Shown: positions 22,901-35,791, counted from the stretch's first letter. The stretch is DNA of 64,000 nucleotides from Trichaptum fuscoviolaceum (GCA_910574455.1 CAJSYZ010000008.1:2110707-2174706); one strand, 5' to 3'. Numbers and translations: made by a program. The notes: a model not told the origin generated them from the sequence alone.

Positions 22901-23480
22901 TGGACCATTTGAATCAATGACTCACGATAAATCAGCAAATAGAACGCAAGCTAGCCTCTGAGGCTGCTAACCATACTTCTGTGACGCCACAAGGTATGTA
23001 GTGTGCCTTCCCTCTGCTTCACTCTATGACCGTCCTCCTTCGCGACCATATGGACGTTCGAGATCAGATCCGCTAACACTAGATCCACTTTTATTCCCAT
23101 ATTTCCAAAAACTCAATCGATCGACTCGGAATACGCCTCTCATAATCTCCGTTGTTTCAAATGTCAACTGCGGGGCGCACCTCTCGTGGACGCTCTGTCG
23201 AAACAATTCCGTGGCACGCCGTCTGTGGGCCCTTAATAAATGAACTGTGTCTTCCGTATCGGAAATAGCGATTACGTCAACACTGCAAGCGCAGCATGGA
23301 TCTTTCCTCGCGCTTGCGAACAAAACCGCTGCTCTCGACGCCGAGCTCCAGAAACTAAAGACGACGTACAGGCAGCTGTGGCGCGCGCGGACGGGCAGTG
23401 CTCGGGATCCGTTCAACGAACTCGATCGTGGTTCCTCGCCTGGCGGAGAGTTTGGCCTGGAAGGTTTGAGTATAAAATGA
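19934..23480 (+). CDS. NUP49: FG-repeat nucleoporin, Nup49/NUP58 type
   Basis: Component of the central-channel Nsp1/Nup62 complex of the nuclear pore. The first exon (19934-20402) encodes Gln-rich sequence with G-L-F-G, L-F-G and F-G repeats, which form the permeability barrier. Supported exons are 19934-20402, 20462-20573, one around 20620-20969 (start unresolved), 21206-21299, 21882-22063, 22315-22378, 22936-22993 and 23269-23480. The C-terminal half is coiled coil: F-N-D-L-P-E-E-L, then N-Y-A-G-F-P-L, Q-W-F-N-N-T-I-E-Q-I-E and T-L-Q-A-Q-H, ending near W-R-A-R-T-G-S-A-R-D-P-F. That ending fits fungal Nup49/NUP58 better than Nup54/57, which is my main uncertainty. Four introns of about 250-580 nt in the 3' half are long compared with the rest of the window. 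Confidence 0.85.
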
Positions 23481-25472
23481 ACTCGACGGTCGACTTTCAT
23501 TAATATACCAGGGTGTTACTAATATTTCTGCTTTCATTCTGACTTCTGTATTGTTGTGTTCCCGAGTTGATGCATTATATTGATGACTCAGATCAGATCC
23601 TTCGCTGCGACAGCGTTACGTGTTTCTTCCACGCCTTTTCCCCAACGCCTTCAAGATATTTCAAAAGAGAACCTTATTCCGATTTCAGCACTTCCTTTTC
23701 TTAAACCACCTCGTCGTCCTGGACTGGAACGGGATCACTCCCTCAATCGTGTATCGTGCCTTGTCGAAGGCTAACCCTCCATGCTGCTAGAAGAAGAAAC
23801 GATGGTTGCTTCGGGTTCTCATCGCCAAAACACCACGTCAGCGGGTGTCCAGCACAATGGAATAGACTCATCTCTATCGCTTATGCAAGGCTCTGTTACC
23901 CAACTTGCCTGAAAGGGTTTCCTCTAGCACCAGATTTGTTGGATATGTATTGACATAACATCGAACAAAACAGGCGTGCAATGACGATCTCTGCCTCGAA
24001 TCAATAATTGATCACGTCTCGCCATCTCAAGCAATTGAACCGAAGCGCTGTCTGCCTGAAAATCTTCACCCCCGATGTTCTCATTCATATAAAAGGACCA
24101 TATGCTACTTTGCCTATGGTGGGCGCTCATTCAATGACATGCCAATTCATATACTTAGCGACCCTCATGTTTCACGGAAGTACTGATCTCAGCTGCAACG
24201 GAACACAGGTTAAACTTGTCTTACGCGTGTTGTGAGTGTATTCTTGTCTGATCCGTGCGTAGTAGCACATTTCTGATCCTCGGTGAAGCCAGCCTGGAAC
24301 TTTGCCTTGTGCCTTCATCCCGCGTAAAATAAGCATCAGTCTTTTTATATTAATGATGAACTCCGTTCTGTATTTCGGACCGAAGTCTCGCTTGGCATTG
24401 GACGAGGCATTGCCCTGGGTGAAAGCTTGTGGTTCTCTTACGTCTGGAGCCTGGACTAGTAGAAAGCTGCCTAAAACTTAATGCGACATAACCCGTCCAT
24501 GGCTACATAGAAGAGTTGAAGTGCGTCAAGTTACTTGTGGATGAATATGGCGTCCGCATGCCTTTCAATCACATGGAACGTAGTCTACTGTATGTACGGA
24601 CGGCATAGGTAATGCGAATTCGTCGCCCATCCCTTCTTCAGCGCCGGCTGCCTCATGTGCTCTTCACTTCCTTCTGCATGTATGAGAACGACTCGCAAGC
24701 CCCCGCCAGGACCATATGCATCTGCGCGTCGTGGAGACCGGGAGAAGCTATAAGGCACGCACTTGCATGGACAACTCACTGAAGGGAGCATTCACTGGCA
24801 GCATTCAGTGCAAACTGCCGCGGGAGAAGAGAATACTCGAAGGGACTGCTGCGAAAGTTCTCGACAATAAATAGTCACAGTTCATATGCATCGGCTTCGA
24901 GGTTGAACGTCTCGGGCTGGAAAGGATTCATGTGCAAAGGTCAGCGTGAGGCGCATGAGGATTTACTGGGGTACAAATCGCCGTACCATTGACACACAAA
25001 TGCGCGAAAGGAGTACAATTATACACTGCTACTGCTACTACTGTTTTGAACCTACCTCGAATGAGCTCCACATCGTAAAGGAATGTACTCAAATGTGCAA
25101 GATCACACTGAAGGTAAATATAATCCGATACATTACGGCCTGTCATAGAATAAATGGTGCGCCTGTGTACATTGCTACGTGAGCTGACTAGAATCTAGGA
25201 TAGAGTCATGGAGCGACTGAGGGTGCAAATGTATATGTATACATGAAGAAATTACTCGTGCGTAATGCGTGCATCGTAACGGCCATCTAAGGGCGGAGGA
25301 AATTAGAAGAGAACTGAAGCGAACGGCGAAGTGATGAAAGCTGCATCTGCAAATATCCAGCAGTTCTATAACGGAACAAGAAAGCATGAGGTTTGGACTT
25401 GGCTTGGGAAAGAGAGAGGGGAAGAAAATATAATAAATATACAATCCTATGAACCAGGCAGTGAACCAGTGT
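23481..25472. other. 2-kb intergenic region
   Basis: Lies between the nucleoporin stop and the 3' end of the trehalase gene. Several short frames exist on both strands, none longer than about 80 codons and none with family resemblance or spliceable partners. I see no tRNA, repeat or CaaX ORF. Confidence 0.45.
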
Positions 25473-28400
25473 TCAGCCAGAACTAGCCGACATTGTGAGT
25501 GCCTCCATCGCTAGACCGAGGGCGTCCGTCACAGTATTGTCGCGCATCTGGTTCATTGCAACATCCGCGGAGCTGCCGATGCCAAAGAAGACCTCAGGGC
25601 TCGTACACGCCGCCACGGCGCGACGCATGTGCGTCGTGAGGAACGACAATCCAACCTGATACGCGGCTGCATAGCGCACGAGTATGTTCATTAACACAAG
25701 CGTTCTAAAAAATGGAGCGTGACGTGAGTCGGACATACCATTCATCCATCCAAAGCCTTCTCGAGGGACCATTTTGAAATCGATGCCCTGGTTACCGTAT
25801 TCGGCATCAACAAGATGAGAGAGCTTCACAGCGTCGAACTAAAAGGACAAAGGGAGAAAGCGTTAGCATTCAAGTCAACATCAAAGTTTAGTGTAGTTAG
25901 GCCCGAAGACGACGGAGAATGGGGTGCGAGGGGAAGAGGTATGCGGAGGGACCAATCATCACCCACCTTCTCCGGAACGACACCATTGAAATCAACAAAC
26001 GCAGTCGTCATCCTGTGAGTTTTGAAGAACGCGTTATGAGAGACCCGCGTCGCACTGAGACGGAATCACGGATAAACGTACATGTATAGGAAGCGGTACG
26101 CCAGCCGCTGCGCATCTTCTAAGTATCCATAACGTTCGAGTCCAACCCATGCCATGATTTGATGTGGAGGCCTGGGACAGAAAAGACGAGTGAGCATATG
26201 CAACATAAACAAGAACTATGATTAAATGCGACGCAAGAGGTCGCTAGATGTAATTACATGAACTTACCATGCATACCTAGACCGATGTGAGAAGAAAGAG
26301 GTAAGTGTGAGTGTCGAGACCATATGAAGCACGCCATGGACATACGGATAGTCCCACTGACGATTAGGGCGGTCGAGGGAGATCTTGCCGCGCGACTCTT
26401 CAGTACCGGAGACAAGGCCGCCAAGAACCTCGAACTTCTTCATCGAATGTGCCCTGCAAAAAACAGTTTTTCTTTAGTAAGTCCGATGATCCTATGATCC
26501 ACCGCGAACAATACTTACACAAGCCTCCACGCCTGTTCCTCACTCGCACATCCTGCCCAGAGCATCCAGAATGCTGTGACACTCTCATAAAGGATCTGTT
26601 TCTCCTGCACAGTATCGTAGTCGAAGTACAAATTCTTGCTCTCATTCCACAAATATTGGTCAATCCTCTCTCTTCGGAACTCCGCACGGTCGAACCACTC
26701 TTGACTGGTCATAGGTTTCGTCTTCGAGCTTACCCTGCGGGGATTCTTGTACGCCTGCGGCGATGGGGGGAATGGCGCAAGTGGGAAGTCTTCTTCAAGT
26801 TCTAACTCATCGTCAAACACCTCTCGAATGGCTGTGCCAATATCGATTTCATACTTGTATAACAGTGCTTGAAGGTCCACCGTCGCTAAGTTTGCGCATC
26901 GCTTCTCGAAGCGGTAGGTCGTGTCATGACCTGACTCACGGACTGCACGATCATGCAAAAAGTACTCGTCGAGCTGTGGTTCATGTAGTGTACCCGCATT
27001 GTATTTCTCGCTGAACTCCAGCACCGACAAACCGTGCTTCGCTGCATATGGCTCGAGAATATGCGTGAAATGCGTGGCTTCCGTTTCGGGTGGAATTCCA
27101 AGCCCATCTGGTCGGAAGCGTGAAAGACCAGTCTTCGGGTCAACACGTGGTTCGGCCATCCAGACGGTATGGTACTCCTTAACAGCAGCTTGGATGGCCC
27201 GTTTCAGCCATGCCCGATTCTCATCTACGTTTGTCCGATCAAGCTGATTGTAGATTTGGAGCGCCATGTCGGTCAGGAATGGCGGCTGTGAGCGACAAAG
27301 GTAGTAGCTCCTACTTCCATTAAGAATCTGCGAGTGAGATAGAAGGTAAGTTTTCATGTCCCCACAAAGGCAATCATATAACTAATCACCTTCCCGTAGT
27401 GCTTAATCTCGAAGATGAAGTGATCCACCATGCCTTTAGCCATCTGCACTTGTCCGTCGACAAGAAGACCCAAGGAAATAAAGTAGGAATCCCAGTTGTA
27501 TAACTAAACATGAGGGTAAGAATTAGACGTCACTGTTGCTCCTGAGATGTATAATGACCTCACTTCGTTAAAGCGTGCTCCTGGAACAATGAACGGGATG
27601 CCTTTCAAGGTGCGGCCACCTTTCCCGTCATCCACCTCATCCATAGCAAGGGCCAGGATTCCCGGTTTGTTGTTCAAGCTTTTCACATACTGAGGGTCAT
27701 CTGGCTTGGGCGGGAGCACTTGCACGTCCAAATTCAAATGAGGCTTGTCCCTCGCCACTTTGCGGTAGTACTCTGCCATCGCCGGCTCACCATGGGGGAC
27801 GTAGATTCGGGGGTTCACGCGCCCTGTACGGTTCTTCGGGTCTGCGCAAATAATCTCCAGGCCATCGCCGTCGATGCGTCGCGTCAGCGAGTGCCAGAAG
27901 GAATACTTGATCATACGTGACAGCCTGTCGACCGGGTTCTCCGTCAACCGCGCTTCATCGAGAACAATGCGCTTCCGATTGTGGTCCCTTGCCAGGGCGA
28001 GTTCTTGCAGAAGATTGGACAGCATATATGTGCCCTGGCGTCAGAAAGTGTGTGAGAACATGCACTGTGCTGAAGAGAAGATTGAACTGAAATGATGCGT
28101 ATAAATAACGTACGCGGATGTCAAAGCTCTTGAAACCATTGCTCGTCGCGGTTCCCAGTGATAAAATTTTCGGGCCTGCGTCGGTGATGGAGATTTGGAA
28201 GTCGCCGTCGGTGTCCTCCTGCTCGAGGACGACACGGATGGTCTCCTCGACGTCAATGAGGAAGCGCCTTGGAGCAGTCGGTTTCTCGTCGTGCGACATA
28301 CGCCGAGGACGCATGTGGGATTCCTCGCCGAAGACAGGACGGCGTACAGGATTGTAGCCATGTAGATGAGACTGAAAGGCGCTGTGTCAATAAAGAGCAT

Positions 28401-28641
28401 AATTCAAAGTGCGGGGATGGTGCTAAGCGAACAACGCCACGATATGCATTGGGGTATCCGACGGCCTTCCCCGCCTCGTGAACACAAAGGCTAGTGGCGA
28501 CAGACTCACGTTTGAGTATGTTCTTGTACGGCTGAAGTACTCAGCGCCGCCGTAGTACGTCTGTGCATCAACATTGACGGGCCTTTGGTCGTGGTCATCG
28601 ACGAACGATACACCTGGTGGGTGGGACAAAGCAGGTGCCAT
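25473..28641 (-). CDS. NTH1: Neutral trehalase (GH37)
   Basis: Cytosolic alpha,alpha-trehalase that hydrolyses trehalose to glucose during stress recovery and spore germination. Exons are 28510-28641, 28114-28371, 27564-28034, 27390-27503, 26519-27327, 26346-26453, 26268-26276 (9 nt), 26082-26171, 25967-26012, 25739-25838 and 25473-25666, totalling 2331 nt (776 aa). R67-R-M-S70 is a PKA-type site in the regulatory N-terminus. The EF-hand-like loop D97-x-D99-x-D101 with D108 is the calcium site typical of the neutral form. Signature 1 reads P-G-A-R-F-N-E-L-Y-N-W-D-S-Y. Signature 2 is Q-W-D-Y-P-Y-A-W-P-P-H-Q, assembled only if the 9-nt microexon is included. There is no signal peptide, which separates it from acid trehalases. 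The family is typically activated by PKA, 14-3-3 proteins and calcium. Confidence 0.95.
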
Positions 28642-28961
28642 ATCTACGTTGTTGAGCTGAGTGGAACTAAGTTTGATAGTAAGGAAAGACTGTGAATGAT
28701 GTTGTTTGAAGAAGGGAGGAAGATGGGAGTAAGGAAGAAAGAGAGGACAAGAGGAGAGAGGCTAGCAAGTTGAGTCTGGTTTACTATCGGTTACGGCGCG
28801 ACGTCCGGTCCCTCGACCCAATTACGTAGACGCCCATAGCTATCCACTGTATTTGCCAATCTCTAACCACTACCACCACCTCTACGCATACAACATAACT
28901 CACCTTTCCAACCAGAAAATATTTCAGGCAGCCTACAACTTGGGGGAATATCGCTCTCGAA

Positions 28962-29437
28962 ATGCAGAGCTATTTGTAGTTCGGCGATGCGATTGCGGGG
29001 CAAGCGACCGCGACCCTTCGGAACTTGGGTGTTGCGATATTCATTTAGCGTGGATGTCAAATGCTATTCAGTCGATCTGTTTCCCCACCAATCATAGCAT
29101 ACGGAACTTGGACTTCGCAGCGGAAGCTTCTTGTCGATCATTACACCAGGCTGCGCAACGAGGTCCAGATTTACTTAGAAAGTGAGTCATACATGTATAT
29201 CATAGGTCTACAAAGTCTTTGAATCGCAGCGCTGCACTATGAAACGTTTCGCCTCATACACGGATCATGGCTCTTGCCCCCCACGGGAGCGAAAGACACG
29301 TATGCCTCATCGCCCGAACAACCAAAAATGTCCATTGAATCCGTCATCGGCTTTCTGCGGCCACAGAGAGCTCTCACTGTAAATCCATCTCTCCCACCAT
29401 CCTGTCTGTTCTCTGCCTTGTTCAGCTCGGTCCCTAA
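28962..29437 (+). CDS. Small uncharacterised protein (94 aa)
   Basis: Four exons (28962-28975, 29072-29181, 29230-29378, 29426-29437) join in phase to 285 nt, ending in TAA. I do not recognise the family. The product starts M-Q-S-Y-F-R-S-V-S and has a Trp/Arg/Lys-rich segment followed by amphipathic stretches (R-N-E-V-Q-I-Y-L-E, F-R-L-I-H-G-S-W). It shows no signal peptide or clear transmembrane helix. The consistent phases across three introns and protein-like composition are the support; the first 14-nt exon is the weakest part. It lies between the trehalase gene (divergent) and the Atg22-like gene (convergent, about 100 bp away), which is dense but normal for this window. It could be a small mitochondrial or secretory accessory protein, but that is a guess. 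Confidence 0.4.
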
Positions 29438-29536
29438 GTGCGCGCACAACGAGCGGCGTCCCATAGGCGCACCCGCATCACGGGGAGAAATGCGTGCTGA
29501 CTTATAATGTGACTGAGAGACCTGCTTGACTTGCTA

Positions 29537-32023
29537 TCAGACATCGACATTCTTGATGTCAGTAGGCAACACGTCGAACTGGCTGTCCGAGAACGCTGCT
29601 CGGCTCGCTTCAGCTGCGACAAACGCCTCGCACTCTTGCCTGCTCTTCTTCACATCGACCATGTATAACAAAATAGTGCTCAGGACGCCACTGCAAAAGA
29701 AAGCACATCCGATTAGAAACAACACAGGGTGGGTAACTTTCTCCGAAAAGGACTTATGCCTTACAGAGAAAACAAGAAAGCAAAGGGCATGTTGTTGTTG
29801 CCATTAGCGTCGTCGATTATTGCAGACGAGACAAAAGGGCCTATAAATGCGGACGTCTTTCCGATCTTGATGAAAGAAGCGAAAACTGATCAGCTTATGG
29901 ACCTCGTCATTATTACAAAATGGGCTCACTATCGAGAAAAGAGCAAAGAAGAGGAACCTGTGGCCGATGTAAGTATGAAGACAAGACTTGGCAACATTTG
30001 TTGCTTCTTACATTTGGGATAGAGGCGAGACTTCACTAATCATCGTTTGGCTATAAGCATACCAAGGGCAGACCATCAAACCATAGTATGCTTGGTACAG
30101 CCTGGAATGAACTCAGTCACATCTGATTACCCGTAAAAAGATTGTGGTCGCACCAAATCTCCCAGACATGCTTGAAGCCAAACTTATCCGTATGGACACC
30201 AATTAACCCCCAGATTGTCAGGACCTTCATGCAATTTGCCTTGATATCAAAAGAAATTACTTTAAAAGTGAGCGACTCACAATAATCCACACGACATTGA
30301 AGCTTAACATTGCTTTTGTGGAGATCTTGAACTTCTTCTGCACAAGCCAGAACATACTATTTCACATTCGGTAAGCCTACATCTGCCCCTGGATGTGCGA
30401 CGCAATGAACTCACTAGATACCGAGACCCTGTGCCACAATGCCTACGATTAAAAGCAAAGTGAGCTGCAGAGTCGAGTACGAAACCACGCTACGAATTAT
30501 GCCCAGATCAGTTAAATCTGTTCCCCGATGCACTATAAGTGAAATTCACCTATTCTGCAGTGTCCCTACGACAGTCCTTTTCAATGGTTAAAATCAGCGA
30601 ACTCCGAATCTCTTGTGAAATCTATACATACACTGTGGTGTTTAGGACGTCTCCCATGAGGAAATAAAAGACAAGATACAAGAACGTTTGCTTCAGCCTC
30701 ATGCACTCTCGGAATGCGACGTAAGTCTGCTTGAAACCTATAGTGAGCAGGGTGGTACCCGGCGGGAGCGACAAACCCGGACGGCGTTTCTCGATCAGAA
30801 ACCAGGGGATGGCACAGAGCACTGGTATTGTAGAAATAATCAGCGCCACTTGTCTCCAGAGAAAGAAGGGGGAAAGAGCGCACACCAAACACCTCCGGCG
30901 AAAGCGATCAACACGCTGAACGCCCTCGTGTTATTTTCCGTACTTTCGTCTGACTTAAGGGCTTTGAGGATCCCGACCATGACTGCGAGAATTAGAATCT
31001 CTCCCGCGGAGCAAACAGCAAAAGAGACATTAGAGATGCGGTTTCGCTGGAGTGATTCGAATGATGCATGGTCTTCAGGTCTGTTGAGATAACACCGTCA
31101 TAGTCAGTATACACGAACTGAAACAAGTGCTACATATTCTTACGTTTTGACTCCAGCTCGGGTAGCCTTTGCGGATTCTTGGGTCTCTGGGAGATAACGA
31201 GCCAGACCAGGGAAGGCTGCAGTCCAGAACGTCAAAGCTCCCTGATACGCAATCACTGCAGAATCACCTGAATCATTTGAAATAAAGCAGGTGGTAGATC
31301 ATAGCTTACGTCCGAGCATATACAGAGCCACACCCGTTCTCCATTTCGATGCGTCTTCAACACCTAGCCAGGCAAATGATACAGCCACTGCTATCAAAGT
31401 GAAAGCAATTGTGATGTTGGGTCTTATTGACCGTCATATGTCAGTCGGTGTGCGGTATTTTAATGTATTCAAAGGTACGGTACCTCCATTTCCCATAGTC
31501 GGCCCACGCCCCAATGATTAGGAATAGAACAGCTTGGATAGCGAAACTGATTCCATTCGTGACCAGAACTACAGAGTTTACTACCATGCGAGGCTCAGTC
31601 TCTTGTCTTCAGATGAAATATTTTGTAAGCTCACTGTCTCTTGTCTTTCCTAGGAAAGGGAGCACACATCCTGTACCACTCCCGCACGGGGCTGTAAATG
31701 GTGGTTGCGCGGGATCGTATCCAGCCAGAAACAGCAGATTCTGAAATTGCGAGGGACCGAAATTGAAGCCAGACAGTCCGTTGTTTCCCTTCAGGAGTGT
31801 ATGGATGTCCGTCAGTTCTTGGGTGCATGTTCATATATCTCAGAGATAGATAACTCACAACATAATATAAATAGAACGACCAAAGCTCCCACCGCGAAGT
31901 CGTCCATTCTAACGTGTCCGAAGCTTTCTTGGGGCCCTCAACGCCGTCACCGCTGTTCACGGACTTCGCAGAAGCAGAAGCGACATCACGGATATCCGAC
32001 TTGCTCACCGCCGCCTCTGACAT
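29537..32023 (-). CDS. Atg22-like vacuolar effluxer (MFS)
   Basis: Major-facilitator protein of the Atg22 family, which exports amino acids from the vacuole after autophagic breakdown. The first exon encodes a polar, Ser/Ala-rich N-terminus of about 45 residues, then E-L-W-S-F-Y-L-Y-Y. The next exons give G-N-N-G-L-S-G-F-N-F-G-P, L-A-G-Y-D-P and an extended loop with paired cysteines. Later segments include A-V-S-F-A-W-L-G-V-E, F-L-I-E-K-R-R-P-G and F-Y-F-L-M-G-D-V-L-N-T-T. The final exon (29537-29700 region) holds the last helix and a charged tail ending D-I-K-N-V-D-V. I count about ten short exons and did not fix every boundary. Basidiomycetes carry many Atg22-like MFS paralogues, so equivalence to yeast Atg22 is uncertain. 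Neighbours are unrelated. Confidence 0.82.
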
Positions 32024-32419
32024 GATAAGAGGAGAGAGAGGTTTTCCGTGAGCATTTGTGTTGCAGGGAGCCTGATGGCCATGTGCTACGGGCTCGGAGC
32101 GAGTAGCGTCAAGAATAGAAATGGACTTGAAGTTGCATCTAAAATTTCAAATTTGAAGTCAATGCCAGTGTAACTTGAAGGCGCCGATCACATAATTTGA
32201 GCTCCGCGAGCGTCTATGTATGTCGGTGTGTATGTCAGGAAACCATAGCTTGCATGTGAGTAAAGACGAATACATTTCACTACAAAGATCTAATCAAACA
32301 AGGGTGAGTGGGGAGTGTGATAGTGCATTAGTTATACAGTAAGACAATATTTAAAGCTCTAAGTACAGTAAATCAAAAATCAAAGCTGTAGCATTTGAAC
32401 AATTCAACAAGTAGATTTA
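32024..32419. other. Intergenic region
   Basis: About 0.4 kb, AT-richer than its surroundings, holding the promoter of the Atg22-like gene and the 3' flank of the transcription-factor gene. No other feature was recognised. Confidence 0.5.
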
Positions 32420-35400
32420 TTACCAAGACAAATCCACAAGGTCATCAGATAAGTCGTTGCCAACATACGTGTCCCATGTAGCAGCTGAAATGCCAGGAAA
32501 CTCCACAGGATGTATATGTGCATCCAGAGCTGAAGGTGTAAATGCTTCAGGTGCAAGGCTGACGAATGAGCCCGCCTCCGCCGCCAAACCTGCAGTCGGC
32601 TGATCTAAGTCTTGCTGCGAGTAGCTGGCCATAATTGCGTCGATATTGGCTACCCAATCATCTGCGTCCGGTAGAATAGAGATAGGGTTGGCGGAAGAAG
32701 CGTCTTCAAAGGTGTTAGCAGGGGGTTCAAACGTGATCGATGAGAGCTCTGGGATAAGCCGGAGATCGTTATTCACTTGTGCAGCGTTTGTTGGACCAGC
32801 ATTGTACTTGTGAGATACGAGTCTTGAAGTCCCTCGAAGGATACTCAACTCATCATCACGCTCATCCTCTGAATCATACGGCGATGAATTTTGTGTTCCC
32901 CCTACCCTAGTCACTCTTAGTGCCTTTTCTTGTAAGCGCAGAAGTATTGGCTAGACACCGAAATAAGTTTCAAGTGTCTAATGTGGAGATGAGGGCGTAC
33001 CAAGCCACGAGAAGCGATCTGATGTTCCGTCGCCTTACGGAAAGATGCAATTGCAGACTCAAGAGCGGCGTATGCAGCAGGTGCCAGACTGCTGGTCGGA
33101 CACCTTGAAGCAACTGAGCCCACAATTACCTATATGGTGGAAATAGTAAGTTATGTCACTTAGTGATGGCAAGGAAACGAGTTACAGCAGAGTTTAGAGA
33201 ATGCGACCAAACAGGCCATTTCCTGATAACCCAAGATAAATTTATCTCAGTAGCTTCCTTAAGCTTTTGGATCATAGTGATCGCTAGCCGTAAAGCTGTC
33301 AGGAATGAAAATGCGAAAGGACTCCGGAGTGGATCATCGGGATAATCTAGGATGGCACGGGCAAAGAAGTTGCGGTGTATACCCATTAGAACTGACGGGA
33401 TCAATGATGAGCTAGCGTGTCACGTAATGGAGCTGGAGAGTGAATGTGCATTCAAAGCGGCACTCACGCGAATCGGAATTTCGAAACGACATCAGATGTT
33501 TTACAACCGTAACGGAGTCAGTCATATCAATGACATGCGTTGTAACTTGTTGCGCTAGCCAAGCTGCTCTATCTGCCTCAAATTCGCGAATTTTCTTGTC
33601 ATATTCCATAACTTCGCGGAGCTTGACAGGTCTGGGGTTTGCGCAGAACCTCTGAACCACTGGAGCAAGGCACCTCCGTAGGAATTCGAGGGCGTAGAAA
33701 TAATCTAAAAGACGAAGTCAGGACAATAAACTGCCATCGAATCCATCTTATGCACGGACATCCGGTACCAGGTGCTCCATCCGTATATGCCGAAATGCTA
33801 GCATCTTGAGGATACTTCACGTCGACAGAATCCAGGCTGATGATAGGTGGCCTCCCGCATGAAAGAGCCTAAGAGTTTAGCAAGCCCTTCATTTAATACC
33901 GGTAAGTCTATGTGGAGTTTAAAGACGTACTCGATAATAGTCCAGCGAGCATAGACCCCAGAACACTCGTCTCCTATGTTCCTGCATTTTAGGACTTAGC
34001 TTCCAGCGTCCAGGATCACGATCTATGATAGGTATGACCGTAAGCCTTTGTATGCTACAAAAATAAGGGGTGGGACTGACGCAAGCCTAACTGAATACGG
34101 ATCTTAGTAAGGAGATAGATTACTTTGATGATTCGTAACTCACTGTCGTTGCGCTGCTCATCGCGATAGAATGCAGCCTCCAAGCTTCTTCGGAGTCATC
34201 TGTTGGGCAAGCCAATAAGTGGTAAAGTCCTTGCAAGCTCATGGTTAAGACTGCTTGCAGACATCCCCGACAAACTCCGGAAGCTAGCCCCAGAGTGGCA
34301 CGCGAAAGATAATAATACAAGCGAGCCTCATTGTTGTTGGCTTTCTGTGTCAGATCTGCAGCAGCCCCACACGCGAATACCGCAAAGAGTAAAGCAAGAT
34401 CTCGTACGTCCACCTTTGAGACGGTACCGAGACGGCGATTACGATGATATATCATAGGGATTAGCTCTTCCATCAAGTATTCTCGGGTGATGGAGAGATG
34501 AAACCAGGTGAGGTTATGAAGGTAAGCTTCACAAAGGGCAGATGCACGTTCGAAGGAAGGGAGCTGGGACTCGATGGTCGACTGTAACACGTCTTTATTG
34601 GGAACCGCCTGTGTGAAAGGCCACATTTGAATCAGCCCATTGATTTCAGGCGGCATTTTTGGGAGAACATCGTCCACAGTTCGTGGACCAAGATCAGACT
34701 GAAGATACGACTTAGTAAGATAGTTTGAAAATTAGAGTTATAAACATACCAGCATGAAAGACTGCAATGTGCAGGATTGTCTGTTAGAATCCATACCTGT
34801 CAAGACTGTCATTGCTCACCTCTGAAGCAGCAGAAGGTCCAATGAAAACTGACTCTCCACTATCTGCTATCGACAAGGTTCCAAACACCTCAGCAACTCC
34901 TTGATCGTCATCGTTTGGGTCGGGAAGTTCTGACGAAGAACTTGTACTATTTGAAGAACTCGTAGGTCTCTGTGTTTCATTTATCAGCGGACGTATGTAG
35001 TCCGCACCCTTCGCAGGCGCCATTTGAAGAGCTTTCTCTAGCTCCCTGATGCGCTCTCTCGCTTTCTCCAGTTCTGCCTCGAGTCGTTTTACATCTGCAG
35101 CAGATGATCTATTGAAATGAAATGAGAACGCCACACGCAACAGCAGCGTATATTTAGTACCGGGTCGATCCTAGACAGTCCGAAATGATTGTAAGTTAGA
35201 CTATTACCCTCTAGGTCTAGGTTTTGTGTCATGTACATACCATTCGGACACTTGTCTTCACAATGCCGCTTTACGCAAGATGAGCAAGGAACCTATTTGG
35301 CGAAATTAATCAAGTCATATATGAAGAGACGCCTTCCATACAAAGACTTCAGAAGAGGGGTATCATAGGCATGCTTTACATACCTTCCTGTCGCACTTTA

Positions 35401-35573
35401 TCTTCATCCTGAACGTATGTCTGAGTCTAATTGCGCCGATTTGTTTTTCGTGGCTTCACCTACCGTCGACATTCTAAGCATGAAATTTCTCCCCTCGATC
35501 TTCGAAGTTCTCTTTCGTATTGTCGACTTTCCTGGTACTTGTCACTCGGTCCTTGATCCAAGGTGACCTCCAT
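32420..35573 (-). CDS. Zn2Cys6 transcription factor
   Basis: Fungal binuclear-cluster regulator. The first exon (35464-35573) begins M-E-V-T-L-D. Splicing into the next two short exons gives the cluster C32-x2-C35-x6-C42-x5-C48-x2-C51-x8-C60, followed by P-N-G, a common basidiomycete form. Downstream is a coiled-coil dimerisation segment (34980-35140, heptads in E-L-E-K-A-R-E-R-I-R-E-L-E-K), then a Ser-rich linker. The central part is a fungal-specific TF domain (34120-34677, containing Y-L-M-E-E-L-I-P-M-I-Y and D-L-A-L-L-F-A-V-F-A). The last exon (32420-32914) is acidic and probably activating. Middle exon boundaries between 32.9 and 34.1 kb were not all resolved. Targets are unknown. The promoter side carries a CACTGGCAGTG motif at 35773. 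Confidence 0.85.
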
Positions 35574-35772
35574 GAAAGCACGCTCGAGAGGATATGCCGA
35601 ATAGACCGCGGGCGTTGTAGGTAGTGATAGTAGGTACAGGAAGAGGAGACAGAGACGACACGAGTCAAAGAAGAGAGGCTACTTATCAGATAAGATACAA
35701 ACTTAAACTTCGGATCTGAGCCCGAGTCTCCGAGTGCGAGTCAGGGGCTGAGCCTTGAGGACGCGTCATCCA

Positions 35773-35791
35773 CACTGGCAGTGGCAGGCGG
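35773..35791. repeat. CACTGGCAGTG motif with repeat-like flank
   Basis: The 11-mer CACTGGCAGTG continues as GCAGGCGG and is followed 30 bp on by an ACTAGTA stretch. This resembles the order at 61670 (motif, GCGGGCGC, then ACTAGTA). It lies in the 343-bp gap between the transcription-factor start and the Rpn1 stop. Confidence 0.5.

Noticed and set aside
23580..23774. Short ORF ending S-C-L-V-E-G downstream of the nucleoporin
   Set aside because: The cysteine is five residues from the end, so it is not a CaaX box; no other support.
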